A stretch of 64,000 bases of DNA from Mactra quadrangularis. Taxonomy: Eukaryota > Mollusca > Bivalvia > Venerida > Mactridae. The notes beneath the pieces were generated by a model. The model had not been told where the DNA came from and did not search any database. It saw only the letters and a list, made by a program, of their open reading frames with translations. Of the stretch, positions 1-11,164 are shown piece after piece. Positions within the stretch are counted from its first letter, which is position 1; every line of letters starts with the position of its first letter. The translations under genes were made by a program, and so were the position numbers. The stretch is taken from positions 38,763,380 to 38,827,379 of the forward strand of contig CM046303.1 in the NCBI GenBank assembly GCA_025267735.1, in the 5' to 3' direction.

Positions 1-700
1 TTCATACACCTCCTTAACAGAATTCATCCAAGATTCTTGGAGCTTCATTTTCTTTAGGACTATCTAAGGGTGCCATCACACAATTCTTAGTTGGTTAATT
101 ATGTTGGGGGCAAAATGTTACCGGAAAAGTCCATGGTCTGAGCTGAGATTGGAACCCATGAAATCTTGAGTCATAAATGGACATTCTAGCAGGTCGCCAT
201 TAAAGCTAGCTTGAAGGCAAGGGAGTACAAGTGCTGCATCATAACTCTGCTACATTATAAAATCGCTATAAGATCACTAGACCAGTACCATCAGGGTCTT
301 TGATCAATAGCACCATGTAGAGGTCTCAAAAACTTATGTTGCCACTCAAATATTTCACTTAGATTAGAATCACTTTAAACACAACTACCAGTGTACCACT
401 CGACCATCAATTCAGAAAGCAAAAGAACCTTAACCATTACACATTTGACTTGGCTCAAGCTTTTCTTCAGAGACCTTTGAGTAGACCTCACTTGAAAGAC
501 GAATGTCCAACTTTTCAATGAGATCTGGAGGGCTAAAAAGGTGTCTAATAACTGAGTTAATGCAGTACACTGTTCATAATCCAAGTATGTTCTACATGAT
601 TTCATCTAGTTTGTTCCTAAAAGATTTCAGGTAGAGCAGTCATCGGCTTTACATATAGATTATACCATAGACCCTATATAACATGTTTATAGGGTCCATG
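1..700. other. No gene recognised
   Basis: No convincing coding region or repeat is visible. The longest open frame (375-605, minus) has no recognisable motif, low-complexity composition and no supporting splice structure. The sequence may be intron or intergenic DNA. Confidence 0.5.
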
Positions 701-705
701 GTTAT

Positions 706-1008
706 ACAGCCAGTCAGCTAGCTCAATCCGTAGCGCACGAGCCTACTGATCGAGGAGTAGTAGGTTCCATTTCTGGGCGGGGCATTCTTTCATGGAATTT
801 GGTCATGAAATAATTTTCTATGGACATTCTCTGTTCTATCACTGATTCTAAATCATGTAGGGCAGTAGTCAGTCACTGACAAAAGTATGCACCTAGTTGT
901 TGGTTAACAGCTAAATCCAGAGGTTTAGCTTTTCTATGAACAGTGAGTAGGTGGACTGACCGCCTTGATATAACTTATACAATGTGTTGTTACTGCATAT
1001 AACAAAAA
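706..1008 (+). repeat. tRNA-derived SINE, family 2
   Basis: The head at about 715-775 resembles a tRNA: an A-box-like CTAGCTCAATCCGTAG and, about 40 bases on, a degenerate B-box AGGTTCCATTTC. The body holds GTCAGTCACTGACAAAA, TTGGTTAACAG and GGACTGACCGCC, and the copy ends just before a short A-run. Matching body sequence recurs at 24410-24604 (plus, headless) and 31322-31490 (minus). Three copies with a shared body and a tRNA-like head support a Pol III SINE. A tRNA gene itself is excluded because no acceptor stem pairs. Confidence 0.7.
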
Positions 1009-3086
1009 AAACCATGGTTATACTTGGTACTGATTAAAGCTTTTAAGCCAATATCTAATCAAGCCTGTCTAGGGACATTGATTAGGTTGACATGTGATTG
1101 CAATATGGTTGCACTTGACTTCTAGCTGGTTTTTATTGAGCCTGATAAGTGTCTCATTCATTCTGGTGTCTCAGATTGTAAATAACTGAATGTTAGTAAG
1201 TTACACATACTGGTTACCAAGTTGATGTAACTTATAAACATTATTGAAATATCTAAATATTGTATAAAGACATGTACATGTCTTAATGTATCTATTGACA
1301 GCCAGTTACCCTATATAGGAGGCTTGTCTGTACATAATATATCTACATGGTAAATGGCTGGTGCTATAAGTAATAGAATTTAAGAAAGTTAATTGATAGA
1401 TTCTCACACATGACCTCTCAAAAGTCAACATCCAACTACAATTTACTTAAGTTTCTACCAAAAGCAATTTATCAAAAAGTTTTAGACAAATAAATAACTC
1501 CTTTTTAAAACAAGACATCAGGGTATCTCTACATAAAGGTATCTTTCTGTTGTTCAGCGTTTAATAAAATTCTTTATTGCACTAAAATAAAATAAAAACC
1601 AAGTGCCCACATATACCATTTACTTCCAAAAATCTGCATGAGAATCAAGCAGTTAACTTATTATATTTATCGTCATAAACATAGTTCTGTTAGTACAAAA
1701 TTGAGGTTCAGACAATAAGTCTAGAAATAAATATAATTATTTCTCAACAATATTTTTCTTTTTTCTTTAATTAGATCAGTAAATATGTTAAATAAATAGA
1801 TAAGGAAAAGTGAAAGGTTTTTTTTCATCAAAACTAAACTCTTAATTTTATATTGTTACAATTAAACATCAACTGTTTATTCATAGAAATAAGTAACTAT
1901 GAACAGTCAAACTAAGTTTAAAATCAAACAAAAAATTTCAAACAAAACTAGTATTATTTTAAAAGTTTTGTTACAATGAATTGAAACTTTTGAAAAATTG
2001 AGTTGGTAAAAATTATCTTAGGGCTTAAGGTATACAATCCCTAACTCCCAAATATTTAGACCATTGAAATATTACATCTAGTGCAATAATGCTTGGTGTT
2101 TTTTATTGTTTAGGATGTCCCTAAACTTTTCACCAGAAAAAATCTTCAAATTAAATACAAAATTAATAGTTGTGGCAAGTTTAAGATTATGCCCCCTTAC
2201 TACCATAAGTCAAGTCTATTAAAAACTGTATGCAGCTGTTAAAGACACACTTTACTGTAAAATTATACATGTATAAAATTCTGTAAAAAAAGAATAGTGA
2301 TATGAGGAAATTAACAATTACAAGCAGAGAGTAATGGTGTAAAACACAAATATTAAATTATAATCCAAGTAATAGCACTATTCAAATGTACATTTTATAA
2401 TTGGCATTAAAAATCATGTCTTGCTCAACAGTATTTATCATTCAACTAGGAAAGTCTGCTTGAACCAGGTAAATTTTACACTATGTTTAATTCAAAATTT
2501 CACCAGCTGCATGTACCGATGTTAACATAGTCAAGCAGTCAAAGCTTAAGCAAATTGCACTTTGCAGTAATATCATTTCAAAGGCAAAATACTTTGTTTT
2601 TGATGATAACTCATTTGTATCATTGAAAAGTTTCATTTCCATTATATATGAAAAGGTTTGAATCAAAAGCAAGCAAAATAGACCTCTTTCTGATAGTACA
2701 TATAAACAAATATACATTTGAAAAATCAGTAGAACACAGATTAATAATAAAATAAAGATTTAGTGTGTGTATGTAACAAAAATCAATTTGATAAGAAATA
2801 TTTTAAGTATAGATACCATTAATACAGAAGCATACAGCTTGTACAGTATATCATCATTTTTTTCTCTTTTAACAATAAATCAAAACCCAAAAAATTATCA
2901 TATGATAATATTTTGCAGCCTTCTGGATCAAGCAACTATTAAAATCTTATACCAATTTAATTTTGATTGTGCTCCAGGCATATACCACCTAAAATTACCT
3001 ATTTTGTCATGTTTTGTTAATTTGATTTAGTGTCTACAAACAAGGCTATTAAGTAGCTGACATGTTATGAACTTGCTATTTCAATA
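1009..3086. other. AT-rich sequence, no gene recognised
   Basis: About 2 kb of AT-rich sequence without a domain-bearing frame, tandem repeat or clear inverted repeat. The short open frames here (2487-2717 minus, 2767-3030 plus) are low-complexity and match nothing known to me. Confidence 0.5.
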
Positions 3087-3450
3087 AGGGACTTTATTCA
3101 GTTATTTCCCCTTGTATACTCTTCAAAATAGGTAGGTCTAATTAGTTGGATTACTCGGATTTTACCCTTACTTTTCAATGTTAATTTGCCAAATTTAATC
3201 TTAAATAATGTTTTTGCATATCATTTAATTTGTTTGAAATTCAAGCTAATTATTTTTAAGTGAAAGAACTATCTAAATGCCATCACTTCTGTTAATATCT
3301 ATAATAACAAGAAAAATATTAGATGAAATATTTTGTTACCCTTACATAAGAATTCAATGATAAAATACGAAGATTCCAACTGTAAGGATCTACTTACCAA
3401 TTGGATTGCTTCAGATTTTATCAGGGAAAGATAACTGACTAAAGTCCCTA
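3087..3450. mobile_element. Small MITE with AGGGACTTTA termini
   Basis: The left end reads AGGGACTTTATTCAGTTAT. The right end, on the opposite strand, reads AGGGACTTTAGTCAGTTAT, with further inner matches (TTGGATT and GGTAAGTAGATC-like blocks). The 364 bp length, inverted ends and lack of coding capacity fit a non-autonomous DNA element. The superfamily is not clear because the target duplication is ambiguous (AAT/TAA). Confidence 0.65.
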
Positions 3451-3601
3451 ATTGTAACATCATTATATGCATATTCATTTCTTAGTCTTAAGAAAAAATT
3501 AGCTCTTTGAGTGTCAAAAATATATTAAATTCAGTCTTCTTCTCCTGTGGGTTTATCACCAAATGGATGATTCTTCATGACTTTTCAATCTTTTTTTTTG
3601 A

Positions 3602-3660
3602 TGCCCAGTTTTGTGTTTCGGGGGATTTCTTCAAAAATATGAGAATTCTGCACTTTTTCC
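3602..3660 (+). repeat. Direct repeat, copy 1 (about 60 bp)
   Basis: This block, starting ATGCCCAGTTTTGTGTTTCG and ending in ATTCTGCACTTTT, recurs almost unchanged at 5322-5380. The pair brackets the hAT-like element at 3882-5249 at a distance. It is too long for a target duplication, so it is probably part of an older repeat into which the element went. Confidence 0.7.
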
Positions 3661-3781
3661 TTCAAAGCTGTCTGTCAGCTTGAAACGGGTTTTGGGGGTA
3701 ATAGCGACCAATTTTGGCGAGAAAACTTACATTTGTACTTCCTGGGACAGTTTCAGGCCAAAAGCGGAGAAATAAATTTTA

Positions 3782-3834
3782 GTAAAAAATTGACCTTTTC
3801 GTCAGGTCCGCGTATGCAGAAAAGGTCAATTTTT
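3782..3834. other. Hairpin around an AAATTGACCTTTTC arm
   Basis: AAAAATTGACCTTTTC is followed after a spacer of about 20 bases by GAAAAGGTCAATTTTTT, a perfect stem of about 16 bp. It lies just outside the hAT-like element's left end. Function is unknown. Confidence 0.6.
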
Positions 3835-3881
3835 TAGCGAAAAACCAAATGTTACGAAAGTGACCGAATAATGGTCCAGCT

Positions 3882-5249
3882 CAGGGACCAGGAAATTCGC
3901 CGAAGTCAATCGGTCCAAAGCCGTCCGAGTACCGGATACGGGTTTTAACGTGTACTGTACGGACCCGACCGTTTACTGAACTTTATTCACGACCATGTTA
4001 GTACTTATTTTTTGCTCCCTTTTATTAGTAAGGCATACGATACATTGGCATTGTTTGTTTAATTTTTTACAAAACTTAACTTCTATCTAGCATAAAAGCG
4101 TGGTTTCCGAAATTACTCCCCGCAACCATCGGTCGTTCAATAAACAGAACTTGAAAAAGGCTGTTTCATCTAGTTCTAATGTTGTTGGAAAACACCGTCA
4201 TGTGGGGAAATTATTTTAACTGCGCATGCGCAGAAAAACGGGTCCAAAGTAAATGTCTCGCATTTAAGCGTCGTTCGCTAAATTAAGAAAGAAAACGTAA
4301 AATAATGATAAGCTTTTTTAATTACACACGTATAAAACGTTTCTCATACGAAGTGATGATCTAGCGTGGGTCTCGAAAATGTATAACATCTCATCACAAT
4401 GGTTCAAGTGGTTTCTTTTAACACAAAAGATTATCAAATCGTGCATAGTACACAATTTATAGATAGTTTAATGACAAAACTGTTCGTTTGGAAAATTATT
4501 TCCGTTGAATTTGGAATTTAATAGTAATCATTAATTTTGTTTACCAAAGAAGGGAGAAGAGAGTGTTGAATTTTGATCACCAACAACTGTACCTTCGATC
4601 AATAAGAATTTGCGTAGATACATGTCCTAAGATAATTTCTTATTATTCACACCTCAATTTAAGACGTAAAAATAAATCATGAATCAAGTCAAACAAATTA
4701 AAGATTAAACGAATACATCAATCAGGAATTGACAACAAAAGCAGTTAAATTGTTTTCTTTAATTATTCATAAAACATTCTTTATAAAAGATTATTGTTTT
4801 TTACAAGTTTACAGGTTTCTAACAGACCGATTGAAAAACGTAATCGGTTCGATGGACACGATTAAGTAAGAACATATTCTTCTGCTGTTCTTCAAATTAA
4901 TCGAGTGCAAATCAAGCGTACCTTGCTGTGCTCGATCAAAAAAAAATATCACTGCCTCAACCCCACATGATACCTGTAACCATGGATACGTTATACAGGG
5001 TCCTTGATATGTAACCTGTGGACAATTAAGCAGGATATTACACCAGTAAACAGTGGGTTTTAGCAACTGATAGTTGTTTGATAATATTTTATCGATACGT
5101 TTTCTTGAAAATTATGGAAATTAATGGTTTGAGGTCAAAATTAGCGAATTTTTCCCGGACCGATTTTTTTAAGGATTTTGAAATCTCAATCGGTCCAAAC
5201 TGAAAAAATCGGTCCGAAAACCGAAAAACCGGCGATTTCCTGGTCCCTG
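3882..5249. mobile_element. hAT-like non-autonomous element, 1.37 kb
   Basis: The left end CAGGGACCAGGAAATTCGCC is mirrored at the right end (on the opposite strand CAGGGACCAGGAAATCGCC). Both ends carry subterminal CGGTCC/GGACCG motifs repeated several times (3919-3925 region and 5158-5215). CAGGG termini are typical of hAT elements. The flanks GTCCAGCT and GACTCCAGCT share TCCAGCT, but offset by two or three bases, so an 8 bp target duplication is suggested, not clean. No transposase frame is present inside; the 4809-5066 minus frame is not recognisable. Confidence 0.65.
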
Positions 5250-5321
5250 GACTCCAGCTAGTCTGCTATGTTGAGTCGGTCAAGAAAACGTGCATAAATT
5301 CAAAGTCAACTCGGATTGCGT

Positions 5322-5380
5322 GATGCCCAGTTTTGTGTTTCGGGGGATTTCTTCAAAAATATAAGAATTCTGCACTTTTG
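5322..5380 (+). repeat. Direct repeat, copy 2
   Basis: Near-identical to 3602-3660. It runs directly into the long palindrome at 5387-5475, so its right boundary differs from that of copy 1. Confidence 0.7.
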
Positions 5381-5386
5381 CCTGCA

Positions 5387-5475
5387 CCACTGCACAATAA
5401 CCATCGTCTTCAAACGTTCTGACACAAGTGGTTCAAGTGTCAGAATGTTTGAAGACGATGGTTATTGTGCAGTGG
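5387..5475. repeat. Long near-perfect palindrome (39 bp arms)
   Basis: Arms at 5387-5425 and 5437-5475 pair with a single mismatch around an 11-base loop (5426-5436, AAGTGGTTCAA). The right arm passes into GTGGTGGTCTGTTG, which is also found in the inverted-duplication arms near 9460 and 58445, but there the inner 27 bases of the palindrome arm are missing. Confidence 0.85.
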
Positions 5476-5780
5476 TGGTCTGTTGAATAAAGAAATAATA
5501 TTATAAGAAAGAAACTCTTGATGGGTTTTTTTGCTTTTAATGAAATATAATTGTGCAGGAATATGATTTTGTTATTTAGATTTTACGCTGTATATCATGA
5601 CTTCTTAAAGGTTATGTTCTGGTACTATTTTTTGTAATATTATTTTTCTGCTGACTTTAAAAAGAATACCTTTTGTATTTATGCCAAATAAAGAATGTGT
5701 TATGTTAGGTTCGGCGGACGACTTATTTAACAAACTTTCCTGGGCATGTTTATTAATTTAACTTCTACAAATATATCCTA
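5470..5780 (+). repeat. Diverged copy of an arm-internal repeat
   Basis: Blocks TGCAGGAATATGATTTT, AGATTTTACGCTGTA and GACTTATTTAAC match, in order, the right arm at about 58440-58600 and, inverted, the left arm at about 9320-9470. Spacer lengths differ. It is a third, older member of a dispersed family and is oriented opposite to the left arm beside it. Confidence 0.7.
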
Positions 5781-6318
5781 ACTTACAAGTTTGTTCATAT
5801 AAACACAGGCAAATATTCGACCTAAGCGAAAAATACCTGTATATTGACAAGTCAATTTAATATAAAATGACCATAAAAATATTACTGCAGTATATCAAAC
5901 TTGATATAATAGTGAGTATATAGACATATAGTATCATATAATCATAACATACTCAAGACATCTGTTAGCTTTAAAGCATAAGGATAATTTTAAAGCATCT
6001 TAAGCTTATATTTTCCAATTCGAAAGCTTTTTGTATATTACAAATGTATGTTACAAATTTATATTTTGGCTAAGGAAGTTGTAAGTATCTATCCTACCTT
6101 AAAATTTGTGGTAGAATGTAACTAATTTTATTATACGGTTATAAATTGGGTATGAACCTCAAAATTCTAGTTCATATAGAGAATTTTACGTTCATTTTAC
6201 CTAAGATTTAAGATCAATAGGGTATATATACAGGAGGATACTTTTGATCGGTGTTTTTCTAGCTATCGTTAATATTTTTCTTGTCTTTGGTAATGACTTT
6301 TATTCTAGTAGTTTATTA
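5781..6318. other. No gene or repeat recognised
   Basis: AT-rich sequence between the diverged repeat and the left arm. Nothing coding is apparent. Confidence 0.4.
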
Positions 6319-6479
6319 TTATACCTGGATTTATGTGAGTGAAATTAATTTTGTAGCAGACAAATGGACATCAAATAATGTATATAATGGTGCCATCGGA
6401 CAAAATAAAAACCTCCAGTATGATTGTAGAACACTGGTAACACAGCATTGGGATTTCTAAGAAACTTCACCATGATTAG

Positions 6480-7316
6480 GGTTAAGTGAAGGGTAAAATT
6501 GGGGTAATTTTAACAATAAGTGCCAAGCTAAAATGTTAAAGCTTCTATTTCATTAACAATAAGTTTTATCAGTTCAAACATGCTAGGATCAATAACGAAA
6601 ATATGTAGGGATTTTAATATTTCTTAATACTGAATATAATTTTATTCTATAATGACATGAAACTCGTCTCCTATTATATAACAATTTATACAGAAATGTA
6701 GGTGTGGATCTTGGCTTGTTCCATCTACCGGTTTCAATACGTAATCTATGAGAACACAGTTTAAGTCTATAGCCATAAAGTATCTAAATCTTAAAATGTT
6801 TAAATGTTTTAGAATATAACTGAAACTAAAATTTAATTTATTCTTGTAAAATAATGCTCTACTTGAATTAGCTAACCTATGTTCAAACTTTGCATTTAAT
6901 TATCATTTAGTCTGTGTTTAACACTGCTTAAAATATATATACATCACCAAAATATTGATAAGTGTATGCATCATAAAAACCAAGGTAGGACAAAATGAAT
7001 CCAACAAAGAACACCAGTTGGGTTTATTAGGGTACAAATCTCTATCAAATTTAACATTTTATGTACGTTTCTGTTGTATTAATCAATTTGCAATAATTTT
7101 ACCCAATTATAGATTACAATAATTTTAAAATAGCGAATTGTTTGAAAATTCAACCTCTCAAACTCACTGTGGTTAAAATCATTTTGAGTATTATTTTTTA
7201 TCCCGAGTAACCTTTCACAGAATCTCCTTGGATGTATCACCAAACTTGGCTTGCATAGTAGAGAATGAGTGATATCAATTTATCTATCAGATCTAATTCA
7301 TGTTTTAGAATAGCTG
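6480..7316 (-). pseudogene. Decayed LINE reverse transcriptase, C-terminal part (left arm)
   Basis: Read on the minus strand this matches the last third of the ORF at 48347-51196: a remnant of LDKLISPILNYAS, then QNDF, then the FRY/RLRIETGRW stretch, then a C-x2-C-x7-H zinc-knuckle remnant. Several frameshifts and stops break it. It is separated from its upstream half by the SINE at 7328-7622. Mirror of 60587-61430. Confidence 0.8.
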
Positions 7317-7327
7317 TAAGCTTATAC

Positions 7328-7622
7328 TTTATTTATTTATTGGAGTTAACGCCGTGTCAACACAATTGTAGGTCATTTTACGGCGTCCAGCGCACCTAAT
7401 CTAGCTTTCCTGGACCATCGTCTATAACCAGTACTTACCTACCCTTCCACAAGGCCGGAAACTTCTCCATTTTATCTAATCAATGGAGGAAAATCGACAT
7501 TATTGTCAAATTTTCAAGGAAGGGTATAACCTCCCCAGGTGGGATTCGAACCCGCACCCCCTCGGGCACGAGTATCCAAATCCCGGCGCGCTATCGCTAT
7601 ATAACTGTGCTATCGACCCGGG
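7328..7622 (-). repeat. tRNA-derived SINE, family 1 (left arm)
   Basis: On the minus strand the head shows an A-box-like TAGCACAGTTATATAG and a perfect B-box GGTTCGAATCC, then a body with CCTTCCTTGAAAATTTGACA and a tail of AATAAATAAATAAAG. It splits a decayed LINE. Flanks TAAGCTTATAC (7317-7327) and TAAGTTTATTC (7626-7636) are the worn target duplication. Open frames here are incidental. Confidence 0.85.
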
Positions 7623-7636
7623 TTATAAGTTTATTC

Positions 7637-8395
7637 AAATATTTGTTAACTTTAAAATACCTTTTAAAGCTTGGCCAACAAAACAATTTTAGTATTAGAG
7701 AATGACCCCCTTGATGAGAAAACTACACTAATGTATGCTAATTGTTCAACAATATCTAGTTCATATCATTTTAGTAGAATTTAGTATTCTCTGAAATCCT
7801 GCCACTTTTTGAAAATCATAACTTTAGTTTTAAATACTATTGTCTCCCACTGATTTCCCTAACATACAAAAATCTTAAAGAACGTTTATACTTAGTTGTA
7901 ACTGGCCTTTACCATTAGCGAAAATAACTATTGTCGACAACATATAAAATGAAAATATGTTAAACATATCAACTTTAATGCCAGCAAGACCATTACTGAT
8001 AAGCATTATCATTAAATTTCATTAAAAAAGTGCAAATAAGATAGGCGAACTACAGTCCCCTTGTCTAACACACCTAATATGCAATCAAATTCGTCACTCA
8101 CTTGATTATGTACTTTAACTCTAGATTTTACCGATGAATACATATATCTTATATATACCACCTTTTATACCCAGTTTTATTAATCAAAAGTTTTTGTGTA
8201 GTCAATAAATGCAACAAAATACCTGTTTGTCAGTATCAAGTACGTGGTTTATAATCTAGTTTTAAACAAAGATATTATCAAATGTTCCTAATACTGTCCA
8301 ATCAGTCAAACGGCTATTAAGAATCCCTGTAAATAATTTTCTTAATATATTCAATAAAGTATCGACCCTAAAATTGTTATCTTCATTTATACTAC
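7637..8395 (-). pseudogene. Decayed LINE reverse transcriptase, N-terminal part (left arm)
   Basis: Minus-strand translation in shifting frames follows the RT core of 48347-51196: an ILNSRLTDW block, a VKVHNQVSDEFDCILGV block, and VVDLSYF in place of the YADDIVLFA catalytic box. The catalytic aspartates are not intact and there are many stops. Mirror of 59520-60266. Confidence 0.75.
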
Positions 8396-8743
8396 AATGT
8401 TAGTGTAGAGGTACAACAAAACCTATCAGAAAACGTGTAGAAAAATATCCAACCAAAAATATCAAAAATAGATAATCTGTATAGGTACAAAGTATGCCTT
8501 ACATGCATACAGCACATATAATTATAACTACTCGATTGTATAATAGCAAAGTTTAAGACAAACCAGCTGATGCGTTTCGTAATGTTGATATGTGAGCGTT
8601 ACCACCTTGTAACAAGAGTTTAGTACAGCAAATCAAGAGATTTGATAACCTGGTAGCCATTCTGAAAATGTCCACGATGCTGATCCTAACACACATCACG
8701 TTTTAGAATAATTTGGTCAGACGAATTGGTATCTTAAACATTT

Positions 8744-8875
8744 ATGTTTGAAGGTAACGTTCTTCAATCTCAGATGTTCGATACCCTTGATAACGCTAAT
8801 GCTGACGAAGAACAAGATAAAGATATATCTACAGATGTTATATTAGATAAAATCGTGGAGTGGATAGATGCATAA
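8744..8875 (+). CDS. Short acidic 43-codon ORF, unknown (left arm)
   Basis: ATG to TAA, 43 residues, with an acidic middle (ADEEQDKDIST) and a hydrophobic/amphipathic end (DVILDKIVEWIDA). An in-frame TAA nine bases upstream of the ATG closes the frame. By eye the 132 bases are identical to the opposite-strand copy at 59028-59159, although the arms differ elsewhere. I recognise no family. It could be the last exon of a decayed gene or chance; no splice evidence is clear. Confidence 0.3.
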   Translation: MFEGNVLQSQMFDTLDNANADEEQDKDISTDVILDKIVEWIDA

Positions 8876-9737
8876 AACGATTATTAAGATATTGGACATG
8901 TATAAATACGTATATAAATTAATAGATTGTGTGATTTCTATTCGTTTGTCGAATCATGCGGTTCAAGGTTCAGCCTGGTTTTGGCTGGTCATACCTTCGT
9001 TAAAAATTGACTTATGGCCTTCAATCCGCCATATGTAGCAAAGTTACCAGCTCCTCATGGAGGGAAGGCATGCACTTGTTAGAATTGGAAAACTTTCTAA
9101 ACGAGTTGGCCAATGTAAACCAATAAACAAATATTACGTATAAGTTGGATTTGGTTTTACGACACATTGTTATATAGTTTGGTCGCTCTATTATTAATAC
9201 AAATAATATACTTCAACAGTCATTGAGTAAATAAAATATCACGTTTTGACAGTTCTATGCATTTAATATGTAAGGATAAGACGTTAAACCGATTAATGTT
9301 AAAAAAACATGCCGGAAAAGTTGGTTAAATAAGTCTGCTGCCGCACATAATCTCCTTAAAAAGTAATGATGTACAGCGTAAAATCTAAGTTATAAAATCA
9401 TATTCCTGCATAATTAATTGTATTTAAGTAAAAGCAAAAACGAAACAACAGACCACCACGTTCTGACACGTGAGCCACTTTAATACTGTCAAACCGAAAA
9501 AAATCAGTGCTTTCAGCGCTTTGATTAAAATTTCTTAAAAGTATTTATGAAGGTATCGATACTGAATTTATTGATAACAGAAATAATAATATAGACACGA
9601 GTCTTAGATATCATTTAATATCAATATTGCAATCATATCGTTAGATTTGAGCAAAAATTTTAAGTTTAATCACCAAATAGTAGTTCTTACTTGAAAATAG
9701 CGGTTGCAATGGAAATGGCTTTTACATACATAAAAAG

Positions 9738-10228
9738 TATAGTGCATACAAATTGACCCCGACCTGACCTTTATGCAAGAATATTCATTATATTGAATAC
9801 GGATGTCGTATTAATGCTCGATAACAATCGGCTTGAATGTAATTATAACACAGGGATTAATTTTAAAGTACTTTTAAAGCGTACAATGAGTGTCTATTAC
9901 ACATAGGCCGGACCAGATGATTATACGATGAGGCTAGCTACCAATTCAAAGGTTGTGGGTTTTAGCCCCACAACCGCCATTCCCCCATCCATTTTATTAT
10001 TAATTGTAATCAAAAAGGTAAGAATACGAGTTCTCGTTTGAATGCATTTAAATCGTGAGTTGTTATACATGCGGGCTGTGTATACTCTATACATGTCCTA
10101 TTTTATCTTAAATACGTAACAAGCCGAAGTATAGAGTAGGCGTGGTATTGATTTTCGCCGGGTATATGTAGATGATAATTAGATGCAAATGTGAAAGGTA
10201 GGGTCGGGGTCAATTTGTACGCACTATA
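9738..10228. mobile_element. MITE with TATAGTGC termini (left arm)
   Basis: TATAGTGCATACAAATTGAC at the left is mirrored by GTCAATTTGTACGCACTATA at the right, and the similarity continues through CCCCGACC, giving inverted ends of about 35 bp. TA at each end may be the target duplication, as in Tc1/mariner elements. It is non-coding and contains the tRNA-like hairpin at 9905-9985. The same element is at 57668-58164 in the other arm. Confidence 0.75.
9905..9985 (+). other. tRNA-like hairpin segment in MITE
   Basis: GGTTGTGGG-TTTTAGC-CCCACAACC forms a 9 bp stem with a seven-base loop, resembling a T-arm. It is preceded by GGCTAGCTACCAATTC, a weak A-box-like stretch. The layout recalls a tRNA-derived insert, but box matches are poor and no acceptor stem is visible. 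Confidence 0.35.
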
Positions 10229-10275
10229 CCTCGGTCATAAAAATGATATTGAATATGAAAGATCTTCCTAAAATA

Positions 10276-10440
10276 TTTTGTAACAAAATAAATGTATTAT
10301 TTCTCCAAAAAAGGTTTGAAAAATTAAATATGTGAATGTAATTAAAAAACAGATATTTTTTTTTCAAAATAAATGTATTATTTCTCCAAAAAAGGTTTGA
10401 AAATTAAAATATGTGAATATAATTAAAAAACAGATATTTT
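10276..10440. repeat. Tandem ~80 bp duplication (left arm)
   Basis: AAATAAATGTATTATTTCTCC followed by AAAAAAGGTTTGAAAA and ATTAAAAAACAGATATTTTT occurs twice in a row. The same tandem pair, reverse-complemented, is at about 57455-57615, so it predates the inverted duplication. Confidence 0.85.
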
Positions 10441-10861
10441 TCTGCATTTTTTCGGTTAATTTTATGAATTAAACTGTATTTTAGCCAAGAGTTTTACATA
10501 TATTTCTAAAGGTAACGGCCTCAGCTTTAATTTGGCACTAATTATATTATTCTAGCTTAATGCTTGTTCAAGCTATAAATGATGTTACAAACACCGACAA
10601 TTTCGACAAAAAAACATGGGATCGCCATGGAAACTGTGACATTTCAGCTAGTGCGCAAGAGTTTATTTTTTTAGAACAACGCGGATTCTATATATGTGGA
10701 CCCCAAGGAACAATTTAGCATAGCTTGCAAAAAGTCTAGAGGTACACGGTTGACCGCTGTGGCCCCCGTACTAATTATGTAACACGGCTTGTGCGCCTTA
10801 AAATGAACTTAATATATCAAATCAAATTAAACGGTTTCTACATATATCATTAAAGTATGAA

Positions 10862-11163
10862 CGTAAAGTTGGCAGACTCAGCAGACACAGCAGACACAGC
10901 AGAAGGAACGATCCTTCTGCTGTGTCTGCTGGCAGAAGGATAAATCTACAGCAGAAGGAATGATCCTTCTGCTGTGTCTGCTGGCAGAAGGATACATTTA
11001 CAGCAGAAGGATCAATCTTTCTGCTGGGTCTGCTGGCAGAAGGATTGAAGTATAACAGGGAGATGTGTCTGTTGGCAGAAGGATTTATAATAACAGAAAG
11101 ATGTGTCTGCTGGCAGAAGGATTAAACAACAACAGAATCAATGTTTCTGCTGCGTCTGTTGGC
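10862..11163. repeat. 52 bp repeats rich in CCTTCTGCTG palindromes
   Basis: CAGCAGAAGG recurs at 10897, 10949 and 11001 (52 bp spacing), then degenerates toward 11160. Each unit contains CAGCAGAAGG-NNNN-CCTTCTGCTG, a near-perfect palindrome, plus TGTCTGCTGGCAGAAGGAT. The CCTTCTGCTG core also occurs once per monomer in the adjacent satellite, so the two arrays may share an origin. Confidence 0.85.
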
Positions 11164-11164
11164 A

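Larger units (their letters stand above)
6319..10855 (-). repeat. Left arm of a 4.5 kb inverted duplication
   Basis: The reverse complement of this segment is 57052-61591. Homology starts at TTATTATTATACCTGG here (mirrored at 61576-61591) and ends at CATTAAAGT (mirrored at 57052). Arms are close to 4,540 bp each and align end to end with scattered mismatches and small indels. Inside are a decayed LINE interrupted by a SINE, a 43-codon open frame, a TA-ended MITE with tRNA-like hairpin, and a tandem ~80 bp duplication. Neither junction shows an obvious target-site duplication, so segmental duplication fits better than transposition. Confidence 0.92.

Noticed and set aside
7483..7692. Open frame with a near copy at 60211-60420
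   Set aside because: It is a translation of the tRNA-SINE body, read opposite to the SINE's own strand or across its tail.
10862..11163. Possible CRISPR-like array
   Set aside because: Units are contiguous and palindromic with no distinct spacers, in a clearly eukaryotic context.
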